Shown: positions 1 through 5,065, numbered from the stretch's first letter. The stretch: DNA of 5,065 nucleotides from Acidobacteriota bacterium (GCA_003161195.1 PMOV01000309.1:3134-8198); one strand, 5' to 3'. Numbers and translations: made by a program. Notes: a model not told the origin generated them from the sequence alone.

Positions 1-962
1 ACGATGTCCAGGTTGTCGCGGCCGAAGCGGGCAACTTCGATATCCAGATAATTGTCGATGAATTCGAGCTCTTCGCGCAGCGGAACGAAGGTTTCATGCT
101 TGCGCAGCAGGCGGCGAAGAATGTTGCTGAGTTTGAGCACCACGCCGCGCGCGGCGTCGGGATCGAAGCGGATCAACGCCGAGACGGTGTTTAGAGTATT
201 GAAGAGGAAGTGCGGGTTGATTTGGCTGGCGAGGGCGTCCATGCGCGCTTTCAGCAGGAGCTGCTGGTGGCGCTCGAGGTTCATCTCGACGCGCGTGTTG
301 TTCCAGATTTTGAGCGGGGCGGCGACGGACATGAGCGTGGCAATGACCGTCAGGCCGAGCCACCAGTCCCAGTGAGGATCGATGGCGAAAAGCCAATTGG
401 TCTTGGTGGCGGTGACTAATGCGACGCGGCCGAGTTCGAGGCCTACGCAGGCCATCAGCGGGGCCATTTCCCAGAACAGCTCGGCGCGGGTCATCAGGCG
501 GACCACGGCTTTCGGGATATTTAGAAAGGTGAATGGGCCGAAGTTCCAGAGGTCTTCTTTATTGGGGATGGCTTGGCGAATGATGCCGCCGAGCAGTCCG
601 GCGAAGGATGCGGCGGGCATGGCCAACCACTCGTGAAAGATCAGCGCGGGGATGGTGATGATGGCGCCGCCGATGGGGCCGACGACGCGTCCGCCGAGTA
701 GACCCATGAGGAAGGCGCCTTCGAGGGAAAGATCAGCGAAGCGGTATTGGTAGCTGCCAAGGCGCAGGGTGACGCCGACGATGAGCGGGGGGGTCATAAA
801 GAGCATCAGCTTTAGTTTTTGGTCGGGGTCGCGCTCTTCGGTGAAGAGCACGCGGCGGAAGGTTTGCCAGCGGGCGAGCAGCGCGGCGATGGAAGCGGAT
901 ACGCCGACCTTGAGCAGCAAGGTGAAGAGGAGGTCGCGGACGGAGGTGGTGGCGACGGGCAT
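1..962 (-). CDS. LytS/YehU-type membrane sensor histidine kinase, C-terminus cut by window edge
   Basis: Reading leftward from ATG at 962, 320 codons are open to the window edge. Residues 1-220 are hydrophobic, with likely membrane segments near 10-30, 52-69, 82-110, 115-130, 162-183 and 199-216. The Gly-rich stretch around 86-102 resembles the 5TM-5TMR_LYT sensor domain. Residues 225-245 form a charged linker helix. The signature QINPHFLFNTLN follows, with the probable phospho-acceptor His251, then the helix typical of the His_kinase (PF06580) family through about residue 310. The ATP-binding HATPase domain should lie beyond the left edge. LytS proteins usually carry a GAF domain between membrane part and kinase; here the two join directly. 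An in-frame TAA seven codons before the ATG makes 962 the earliest ATG; no clear Shine-Dalgarno precedes it. In this family the partner is a LytTR response regulator, which could lie past the left edge. The signal sensed cannot be read from the sequence. Confidence 0.88.
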   Translation of the reverse strand, partial: MPVATTSVRDLLFTLLLKVGVSASIAALLARWQTFRRVLFTEERDPDQKLKLMLFMTPPLIVGVTLRLGSYQYRFADLSLEGAFLMGLLGGRVVGPIGGAIITIPALIFHEWLAMPAASFAGLLGGIIRQAIPNKEDLWNFGPFTFLNIPKAVVRLMTRAELFWEMAPLMACVGLELGRVALVTATKTNWLFAIDPHWDWWLGLTVIATLMSVAAPLKIWNNTRVEMNLERHQQLLLKARMDALASQINPHFLFNTLNTVSALIRFDPDAARGVVLKLSNILRRLLRKHETFVPLREELEFIDNYLDIEVARFGRDNLDI

Positions 963-974
963 TTGTGTCCGATG

Positions 975-980
975 AGTTTA
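975..980 (-). promoter_or_regulatory. Possible -10 element before the histidine kinase gene
   Basis: On the minus strand this hexamer reads TAAACT and ends 12 bases before the ATG at 962. It fits the loose TAnnnT pattern, but no -35 match stands at 16-18 bases. If used, the transcript would start at or very near the start codon. The same arrangement stands before ribA and nuoA, which is the main reason to list it. Confidence 0.25.
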
Positions 981-1048
981 ACCGATGTGGCGGAAGGCTC
1001 GCGACCTGCAATGCCGTGTCCCGAGCAGAACGCCTGGTCATGGCCTGC

Positions 1049-1054
1049 TATACT
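1049..1054 (+). promoter_or_regulatory. Possible -10 element before ribA
   Basis: The hexamer TATACT matches the sigma-70 -10 consensus at five of six bases and ends 11 bases before the ribA ATG. No convincing -35 box lies 16-18 bases upstream. A start about 7 bases downstream would give an almost leaderless mRNA and would leave the GAGG at 1055-1058 out of the transcript. If transcription instead begins further upstream, that GAGG would serve as ribosome binding site. Confidence 0.35.
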
Positions 1055-1065
1055 TGAGGCTTGCG

Positions 1066-1701
1066 ATGACGCGAAAAATTGCCGGCAGCAAGCGAAAGAA
1101 CACCAATTCCGCCTTGAAGCACGTGGCGCATGCCGCGCTGCCCTCGAAGTTTGGAAAATTTACGATCCATGGGTTTGCGGGTCACGGGCCGATGGAGGAA
1201 GCAGTCGCGCTGGTGCGCGGTAAGCTGAATGGCAAGGCGGCGCCGCTGGTGCGGATTCATTCGCAATGCCTCACCGGGGATGTGCTGGCGTCGCTGCGCT
1301 GCGATTGCCGCGCGCAACTGGAATATTCCTTGAAGAAGATTGCCAAGGCGCCCAGCGGCATTTTGCTGTACCTGCCGCAGGAGGGGCGCGGGATTGGCTT
1401 GATGAACAAGCTGCGCGCCTATGAGCTGCAGGACGGCGGCATGGACACCGTGGAAGCGAACGAGGAACTGGGCTTTGCGGCCGACGCGCGGGAGTATGAT
1501 TTTTCGGCGCAGGTATTGAAACAATTGGGCGCGCGAAAGATTCGGCTGCTGTCCAACAATCCGGAGAAGGTGCGGCAGCTCGAATCGTCCGGGATTCGCG
1601 TGGTGCAGCGTGTACCGTGCCAGCCGCGCGTCTCGAGGATTTCGCGGGCCTACATGGCCACCAAGAAAGAGAAAATGGGACATATCCTCGGTGGGTTGTG
1701 A
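1066..1701 (+). CDS. ribA: GTP cyclohydrolase II (RibA), monofunctional
   Basis: This enzyme opens the imidazole ring of GTP, releasing formate and pyrophosphate to give the pyrimidine precursor of riboflavin; it acts in the cytosol. The 211-residue protein aligns from memory along the length of E. coli RibA (196 aa), with about 14 extra basic residues at the N-terminus. The zinc ligands are Cys68, Cys79 and Cys81 (HSQCLTGD and LRCDC). The catalytic Tyr119 (RAY), Asp140 and Arg142 (AADAR) match E. coli Tyr105, Asp126 and Arg128. QEGRGIG at 105-111 and NNPEKV at 164-169 are also present. Pro104 replaces the Arg that precedes QEGRGIG in E. coli. No RibB (DHBP synthase) domain is fused. I chose ATG 1066 because the family N-terminus (LKHVAHAALPS) follows shortly after it and GAGG lies 7 bases upstream. 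An in-frame ATG at 985 would add 27 residues without family character. thiS follows after 25 bases, probably in one operon. Confidence 0.93.
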   Translation: MTRKIAGSKRKNTNSALKHVAHAALPSKFGKFTIHGFAGHGPMEEAVALVRGKLNGKAAPLVRIHSQCLTGDVLASLRCDCRAQLEYSLKKIAKAPSGILLYLPQEGRGIGLMNKLRAYELQDGGMDTVEANEELGFAADAREYDFSAQVLKQLGARKIRLLSNNPEKVRQLESSGIRVVQRVPCQPRVSRISRAYMATKKEKMGHILGGL

Positions 1702-1726
1702 CGGCGGGCTAGCAGGGGTTGGAAAT

Positions 1727-1939
1727 ATGGAAGATGCGATAGCGATTGTGGTGAATGGCGAAAAGCGCGCGGCACGTGCGGGCGCGACGGTCGCGGAATT
1801 ATTGCGCGAAATGGGGCTGGAACCAGGCCGCGTGGCCATCGAGCGGAATCTGGAGATTCTGGCGCGTCCGCAATGGCCGGAGACGAAGATCAGCGCGGGT
1901 GACCGGTACGAGATTGTGCAATTTGTGGGCGGCGGGTAG
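1727..1939 (+). CDS. thiS: Sulfur carrier protein ThiS
   Basis: ThiS is a small ubiquitin-fold protein. Its C-terminal glycine is adenylated (by ThiF or a homologue) and converted to a thiocarboxylate that supplies sulfur to thiazole synthase ThiG for the thiazole ring of thiamin. The product has 70 residues, the usual size. The N-terminal strand (IAIVVNGEKR, 5-14), the TVAELLREMG helix (21-30), RVAIERN (35-41) and the GDRYEIVQFVGGG tail ending in the required Gly-Gly all fit the family. AGGGG at 1713-1717 is a good ribosome binding site 9 bases before the ATG. The gene lies 25 bases after ribA on the same strand and is probably co-transcribed. ThiG, ThiF and other thiamin genes are not in the window; the next gene is convergent. 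A MoaD- or CysO-like carrier is possible, but the tail and length favour ThiS. Confidence 0.9.
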   Translation: MEDAIAIVVNGEKRAARAGATVAELLREMGLEPGRVAIERNLEILARPQWPETKISAGDRYEIVQFVGGG

Positions 1940-1947
1940 AGCCTCCG

Positions 1948-1979
1948 CGTTGCGGCGACTCGCCCACGTTTCCGCAACG
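1948..1979. terminator. Inverted repeat between convergent genes, weak terminator candidate
   Basis: CGTTGCGG (1948-1955) and CCGCAACG (1972-1979) form a perfect 8-bp stem with a 16-base loop in the 50-base gap between the ends of thiS and the minus-strand unknown gene. The position suits a bidirectional terminator. There is no run of T on either side, so factor-independent termination is doubtful. Confidence 0.35.
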
Positions 1980-1989
1980 ACGCCGCGAG

Positions 1990-2727
1990 TTAAGCCGGGC
2001 GCGGCTTGGTACGCAGCGCGAAACGCAGCTTGGCGTACGCGCGAGCGCGAGACATGGGTTCGCCGTGGTTGCGTTCCGCTTCGATGACCAGCGCCGCCGG
2101 TCCCCCTGTGAGCTTCGGCATCGCAAAAGTAATTTCCGTTTTCCCCGCGACGTCCGTTTCGGCCGCAAACTGCTCGACGACCGCTGCGCCCTCCACGTAA
2201 GCGACCACTCTGGCTCCTGCCAGCGGCTGACCGGCTGGCGTGGCGACGACGATTTCGAGCCGTGCTAGCTTGCCGGAAAGCCAGGCGCGCGCGTTGCACA
2301 ATTCCAACTTTAATGTCGGCGACAAAGGATCCGGGGCCAGTTCCGGCGAAAGATCGCTCGAGGTTTGCTGGCCCGCGGCTACCGCGGCAACCACCGTCTC
2401 CGCAGGCGGGTCTGGTGAAATGTGCGTTGGATGTGCCTCGGCCGTTGCGGACTTGACGCCTTGCGGCGGCGGCGCAAGATGCAGCGCGCCGGTGCGAATA
2501 TCTTCCAAGGTAGAGCGGTGCTGTTCGTTGAGCCGCAGGCGCAGCGCTTCTTCGCGGTCCGGGTTGAGCGGCACGAGATCGTGGTAGTTGTTGGTGCGCC
2601 GGTGCATCACCCGTCCCATGTGGTACACGGTGGTGTCGATCAGCGCGGTGGCCACGCCGCGATCTTCCGTCTGCACGTGGAAGGTGGTGTCACCAACCTT
2701 GACATTGGAGTTGTGCCCAAAGAGCAT
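1990..2727 (-). CDS. Conserved protein of unknown function with Ig-like C-terminal domain
   Basis: I do not recognise a function. The 245-residue product (from ATG 2727) has three parts. Residues 1-80 form a compact block with MLFGHNSNVKVGD, FHVQTEDRG and TTVYHMGRVMHRRTNNY, which looks like a conserved small beta domain. I associate it with acidobacterial hypothetical proteins, from memory only. Residues about 84-140 are a Pro/Ala/Ser-rich, probably disordered linker. Residues about 141-235 carry LEIVVATPAGQPLAGARVVAYV and TDVAGKTEITF, the pattern of an Ig-like or carboxypeptidase-regulatory-like beta-sandwich. There is no signal peptide or membrane segment, so the protein is probably cytosolic, although such sandwiches are commoner outside the cell. 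An in-frame TTG at 2757 would add 10 residues. I prefer ATG 2727 because the conserved-looking block starts there and the TTG lies inside an inverted repeat; neither start has a strong ribosome binding site. The gene is divergent from nuoA and convergent with thiS. Confidence 0.75.
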   Translation of the reverse strand: MLFGHNSNVKVGDTTFHVQTEDRGVATALIDTTVYHMGRVMHRRTNNYHDLVPLNPDREEALRLRLNEQHRSTLEDIRTGALHLAPPPQGVKSATAEAHPTHISPDPPAETVVAAVAAGQQTSSDLSPELAPDPLSPTLKLELCNARAWLSGKLARLEIVVATPAGQPLAGARVVAYVEGAAVVEQFAAETDVAGKTEITFAMPKLTGGPAALVIEAERNHGEPMSRARAYAKLRFALRTKPRPA

Positions 2728-2750
2728 TCCGCGATTCGCTTTCGTACTAG

Positions 2751-2795
2751 CGGTCAAATATTTAACTTCTGTAATTTGCTCGAGACATTTGACCG
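2751..2795. repeat. 9-bp inverted repeat in the divergent control region (operator candidate)
   Basis: CGGTCAAAT (2751-2759) and ATTTGACCG (2787-2795) are perfect inverted copies separated by 27 bases, with centres 36 bases apart. The right arm contains the proposed nuoA -35 box TTGACC; the left arm covers the alternative TTG start of the minus-strand gene. It could be a two-site operator, or a long-loop hairpin in the minus-strand mRNA leader. Function is inferred; the repeat itself is seen directly. Confidence 0.4.
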
Positions 2796-2817
2796 GATGC
2801 CATCGAATCGCTATTAT
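2789..2817 (+). promoter_or_regulatory. Sigma-70-type promoter for the nuo operon
   Basis: TTGACC (2789-2794) and TATTAT (2812-2817) match the -35 and -10 consensus at five of six bases each and are spaced by the ideal 17 bases. The expected transcription start near 2824 lies only about 5 bases before the nuoA ATG at 2829. No Shine-Dalgarno is present there (the bases before ATG are CCCTTCGCC). The first gene may therefore be translated from a leaderless or nearly leaderless mRNA. Confidence 0.6.
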
Positions 2818-2818
2818 A
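2813..2818 (-). promoter_or_regulatory. Perfect -10 hexamer TATAAT on the minus strand
   Basis: Read leftward, this is an exact TATAAT, sharing all but one base with the nuoA -10 on the other strand. The -35 region at 17 bases (CGGAAT) is weak. It would start transcription near 2806 and give the unknown gene a leader of about 80 bases to ATG 2727. RNA polymerase could not occupy both overlapping -10 sites at once, so the two directions should compete. Confidence 0.4.
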
Positions 2819-2828
2819 ACCCTTCGCC

Positions 2829-3200
2829 ATGAGCGATTCCGGCATACAAGTCTACACTCCGCTTCTTTTACAACTGCTCGTTGCCGTATTTCTTGCCAGC
2901 GCCATCAGCGCCGCGTCGGTCCTGGTGGGGTGGCGGCGCCCCAATCGCGCCAAGCAGCAAGCGTACGAGTGCGGCATGGAGCCGACGGGCGACGCGCGGC
3001 AACCTTTTTCCGTGCGCTTTTACCTGGTGGCGATGATATTCATTTTGTTCGACGTGGAAGCGATTTTTCTATATCCGTGGGCGTATGTGTTTCGCGATTT
3101 GCGCTGGTACGGCTTCGGTGAAATGATGGTGTACATCGCAATTCTGCTGGTCGGCTACATCTATCTTTGGAAAAAAGGCGCGCTGGACTGGAAGCGGTAA
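2829..3200 (+). CDS. nuoA: NADH-quinone oxidoreductase subunit A
   Basis: NuoA is a small inner-membrane subunit of respiratory complex I. It sits where the membrane arm meets the peripheral arm, next to the quinone channel, and is homologous to mitochondrial ND3. The product is 123 residues, a normal length. Membrane helices lie near 11-34, 62-84 and 96-114. The loop between helices 1 and 2 carries the family signature YECGMEPTGDARQPF (46-60), with the conserved loop Cys48. Helix 2 carries FDVEAIFLYPW (74-84), with the conserved acidic Asp75 and Glu77. It is the first gene of the nuo cluster and starts 11 bases after the -10 hexamer, without a ribosome binding site. nuoC begins 34 bases after its stop; nuoB, the usual second gene, is absent. 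Confidence 0.95.
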   Translation: MSDSGIQVYTPLLLQLLVAVFLASAISAASVLVGWRRPNRAKQQAYECGMEPTGDARQPFSVRFYLVAMIFILFDVEAIFLYPWAYVFRDLRWYGFGEMMVYIAILLVGYIYLWKKGALDWKR

Positions 3201-3234
3201 GCGCGATTTCCGAACGGGAAAAGCACCCTAAGGC

Positions 3235-3759
3235 GTGAGCGAGAATACCAGCCAAGTCGCTAATGTTGTGGTCGAAAACCTCCGCGCGTGGAATGGCAAG
3301 GCCGTTGCCGAAGTGCTGGAATTCCGCGGGGAAGCGACGCTGGTGGTGCCGCGCGAACTGCTGCGTGAGACGGCGGCCCGCTGTCTGGCCCATCCCGAAT
3401 TGCAGTTCAATCTGTTGTCGGACGCCACGTCCGTCGACCGCTTTCCGATGGAGCCGCGCTATGAAGTGAATTACAACCTGGTCTCCATTCCCCGCCGCGA
3501 CCGCTTTCGGCTTAAGGTCAAACTCTCTGGCAGCGATCCGGTGGTGGATTCGCTGGTGCCGGTGTGGCCAGGTGCCGGCTGGCTGGAGCGCGAAATTTAC
3601 GATTTGATGGGGATTCAGTTCACTGGACACCCCGATTTGCGGCGCATTTTGCTGCCGGAGGACTGGGTCGGCCACCCGCTGCGCCGCGACTTCCCGACGC
3701 AAGGTTTCCGCGATGTGCCCTCGAGCTATATCCCAGCGTTCAGGAAGCCGCACGCATGA
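3235..3759 (+). CDS. nuoC: NADH-quinone oxidoreductase subunit C (30 kDa)
   Basis: NuoC is a peripheral-arm subunit of complex I that packs against NuoD and supports the quinone-module core; it binds no cofactor itself. The 174-residue product carries the 30-kDa subunit signature at 117-140, LEREIYDLMGIQFTGHPDLR and the next residues, followed by the HPLRRDFP tail (147-154). The conserved core FNLLSDATSVD (58-68) is also present. The start is GTG at 3235: an in-frame TAA at 3229-3231 excludes anything further upstream, and the next candidate, GTG 3268, has no ribosome binding site. The AAGG at 3230-3233 is unusually close to the start, so initiation may depend on coupling with nuoA. It is a separate gene from nuoD, not the NuoCD fusion of E. 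coli, and overlaps nuoD by 4 bases (ATGA). Confidence 0.94.
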   Translation: MSENTSQVANVVVENLRAWNGKAVAEVLEFRGEATLVVPRELLRETAARCLAHPELQFNLLSDATSVDRFPMEPRYEVNYNLVSIPRRDRFRLKVKLSGSDPVVDSLVPVWPGAGWLEREIYDLMGIQFTGHPDLRRILLPEDWVGHPLRRDFPTQGFRDVPSSYIPAFRKPHA

Positions 3760-4952
3760 CCACCGTCGAAACGCCCATCGGCTCCGCGAAGACCATGGTC
3801 CTTAATATGGGTCCGCAGCACCCGTCTACGCACGGGGTGTTGCGCATCGCCTTGGAACTGGACGGCGAGACCGTGGTGAAGGCCGATCCCGACCTCGGCT
3901 ATCTGCACACCGGCATCGAGAAATCCTGCGAAGACAAGACCTACACGCAGGCCATCACGCTCACCGACCGCATGGATTATCTGAATCCGCTCGGCAACAA
4001 CCTGGTGTATTGCCTGGCGGTGGAAAAATTGTTGGGCCTCGAAGTGCCCAAGCGTGCCCAATACGTGCGCGTCATGCTGGTGGAACTGCAGCGCATCTCC
4101 TCGCACCTGGTGTGGCTGGGGACGCACGCCATCGACCTTGGCGCGATGTCCGTCTTTCTCTACTGCTTCCGCGAGCGCGAAGAAATCCTGAAGATTTTCG
4201 AGCTGTTCGCCGGACAGCGCATGATGACCAGCTATTTCCGCATCGGTGGCCTGGCGCTGGATCCACCTGCCGGGTGGCGCGCGGCCATCGATAAATTTCT
4301 GAAGATGATGCCCAGCCGCGTGGACGATTACGAAACGCTGCTGACGAAAAACCGCATCTGGATGGGTCGCACGCAAGGCATCGGCTACATCTCGACGGCA
4401 GACGCTGTGGCCCTGAGCATGACCGGACCCACGCTGCGCGCGGCCGGCTTGGCGTACGACAACCGCAAGATCTTTCCCTACTCGAGTTACGAGGAGTTTG
4501 AGTTTGACGTTCCGACGCGCACGGAGTCCGACTGCTTCGCGCGCTACATGGTGCGCGTGGCAGAGATGCGCGAGAGCCTGAAGATCGTGCGGCAGGCCAT
4601 GAGCAAGATAACCGACGACGGGCCGGTACGCTCGCTGGCGCCGGGCATCGTGCCGCCGGCGCGCGAAAAAATGAAGACGGAGATGGAAGCGCTTATCTAC
4701 CACTTCAAGATTTTTACCGAAGGCTTTGCGCCGCCGCCGGGAGAAGCGTTCGTGGCCGTGGAATCGCCGCGCGGGGAACTGGGTTGCTTTGTGGCCAGCG
4801 ACGGCTCGGCGAAGCCCTTGCGCGTGCATTTTCGCTCGCCATCGTTCATCAATTTGCAGGCGCTGCCGAAAATCATTGAAGGGCAATTGATTTCGGACGT
4901 GATTGCCTGCATCGGGACCATTGATATCGTGCTGGGGGACGTGGATCGCTGA
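3756..4952 (+). CDS. nuoD: NADH-quinone oxidoreductase subunit D (49 kDa)
   Basis: NuoD forms, with NuoB, the pocket in which quinone is reduced by electrons from cluster N2; it descends from the large subunit of [NiFe] hydrogenases. The 398-residue protein is full length. MGPQHPSTHGVLR (18-30) holds His22 and His26, and DRMDY (71-75) holds Tyr75. The 49-residue spacing between His26 and Tyr75 equals that of the quinone ligands His38 and Tyr87 in Thermus Nqo4. Further family blocks are DLGYLHTGIEK (46-56), RMMTSYFRIGG (155-165), SPRGELG (337-343) and the C-terminal GTIDIVLGDVDR (387-398). The hydrogenase metal-binding Cys pairs are absent, as expected. The start is ATG 3756, overlapping the nuoC stop (ATGA), with AGGAAG at 3742-3747 placed 8 bases upstream. 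This points to translational coupling and an equal supply of the two partners. Confidence 0.97.
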   Translation: MTTVETPIGSAKTMVLNMGPQHPSTHGVLRIALELDGETVVKADPDLGYLHTGIEKSCEDKTYTQAITLTDRMDYLNPLGNNLVYCLAVEKLLGLEVPKRAQYVRVMLVELQRISSHLVWLGTHAIDLGAMSVFLYCFREREEILKIFELFAGQRMMTSYFRIGGLALDPPAGWRAAIDKFLKMMPSRVDDYETLLTKNRIWMGRTQGIGYISTADAVALSMTGPTLRAAGLAYDNRKIFPYSSYEEFEFDVPTRTESDCFARYMVRVAEMRESLKIVRQAMSKITDDGPVRSLAPGIVPPAREKMKTEMEALIYHFKIFTEGFAPPPGEAFVAVESPRGELGCFVASDGSAKPLRVHFRSPSFINLQALPKIIEGQLISDVIACIGTIDIVLGDVDR

Positions 4953-4967
4953 AGCAGGTTGCTGCGC

Positions 4968-4981
4968 CCGGCCTTGGCCGG
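4968..4981. repeat. Short GC-rich hairpin between nuoD and the next gene
   Basis: CCGGCCTTGGCCGG is a perfect inverted repeat: 6-bp arms around TT, so in RNA about 5 pairs with a 4-base loop. A run of four T (4992-4995) follows, but 10 bases too far for a standard terminator. It lies in the 72-base gap 4953-5024. It may be an mRNA-stabilising or attenuating element inside the operon. Confidence 0.35.
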
Positions 4982-5024
4982 ACTTGACGAGTTTTCGGGA
5001 CGAATCTTCGGGAACTGCTGAACT

Positions 5025-5065
5025 ATGGAACTGCCAAAACCGCTTGCGGCGAAGTTTGACAAACT
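5025..5065 (+). CDS. Start of a further gene, possibly NADH-quinone oxidoreductase subunit E, cut by right edge
   Basis: Only 13 full codons are visible (MELPKPLAAKFDK), so the sequence alone cannot identify the product. An in-frame TGA at 5019-5021 makes ATG 5025 the earliest ATG. GGGA at 5010-5013 is a weak ribosome binding site 11 bases upstream. nuoD is commonly followed by nuoE, the thioredoxin-fold [2Fe-2S] subunit, whose N-terminus is a short helical region compatible with this one. The assignment is by position. If right, the open frame should continue for about 150-170 codons and contain four cluster-binding Cys. Confidence 0.45.
   Translation, partial: MELPKPLAAKFDK

Noticed and set aside
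52..636. Short plus-strand open frames over the histidine kinase region
   Set aside because: They lie opposite a minus-strand frame with a clear QINPHFLFNTLN motif, and their own translations look random.
985..1065. N-terminal extension of RibA from ATG 985
   Set aside because: The 27 extra residues have no match to the family N-terminus and no ribosome binding site; ATG 1066 has GAGG at good spacing.
1048..1977. Long minus-strand open frame (309 codons) opposite ribA and thiS
   Set aside because: It is antisense to two clearly recognised genes, is rich in Arg, Gln and Ala as expected of GC-rich antisense frames, and shows no domain.
2422..2832. Plus-strand open frame covering the divergent control region
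   Set aside because: It runs opposite the unknown minus-strand gene and through the promoter region, with no recognisable content.
3040..3753. Minus-strand open frame of 237 codons opposite nuoA and nuoC
   Set aside because: It covers the complementary strand of two recognised complex I genes and has no family signature.
3564..3755. N-terminal extension of NuoD reaching into nuoC
   Set aside because: It would overlap the conserved part of nuoC by about 190 bases. ATG 3756, with AGGAAG upstream and an ATGA overlap, gives the normal NuoD N-terminus.
3726..4886. Minus-strand open frame of 386 codons opposite nuoD
   Set aside because: nuoD on the plus strand is a full-length, highly conserved family member. 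The antisense translation is His/Arg-rich and featureless, a by-product of codon bias.
1..5065. A novel defence, mobile or multi-gene specialised system
   Set aside because: All but one of the identifiable genes belong to core respiration, cofactor synthesis or two-component signalling. I found no transposase, integrase, phage, toxin or repeat-array signal.

Overview
The window looks like ordinary chromosomal DNA from a GC-rich bacterium, most likely an acidobacterium (Acidobacteriota, Terriglobia-like). I base this on the style of the Nuo proteins, a LytS-type kinase without a GAF domain, and a minus-strand orphan protein whose N-terminal block I associate with Acidobacteria. The assignment rests on memory of protein style, not on a search. 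I see no mobile element, CRISPR array, tRNA or rRNA, and no gene-free stretch over 300 bases.

Layout from left to right. (1) Positions 1-962, minus strand: the N-terminal two thirds of a membrane sensor histidine kinase of the LytS/YehU family, cut by the left edge. (2) Positions 963-1065: a short divergent intergenic region. (3) Positions 1066-1939, plus strand: a two-gene cofactor unit, monofunctional GTP cyclohydrolase II (ribA, riboflavin) followed by the sulfur carrier ThiS (thiamin). (4) Positions 1940-1989: a short convergent gap with an 8-bp inverted repeat. (5) Positions 1990-2727, minus strand: a protein of unknown function with a conserved N-terminal block, a Pro/Ala-rich linker and an Ig-like beta-sandwich C-terminus. 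(6) Positions 2728-2828: a compact divergent control region with overlapping -10 elements on both strands and a 9-bp inverted repeat. (7) From 2829 to the right edge, plus strand: the start of a respiratory complex I operon, nuoA, nuoC, nuoD and the first codons of a further gene, possibly nuoE. nuoB is not in its usual place between nuoA and nuoC.

The nuo genes encode the membrane-arm subunit A and the peripheral-arm subunits C and D, which build the quinone-reduction end of NADH:quinone oxidoreductase. NuoD keeps the quinone-site His and Tyr. ribA and thiS make precursors of flavins and thiamin diphosphate, so the theme is central cofactor and energy metabolism. No new multi-gene system is evident. 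The points most worth a second look are the missing nuoB, the unknown minus-strand protein with its shared control region, and the recurring TAnnnT element 11-12 bases before the first gene of three transcription units, which suggests leaderless transcripts.
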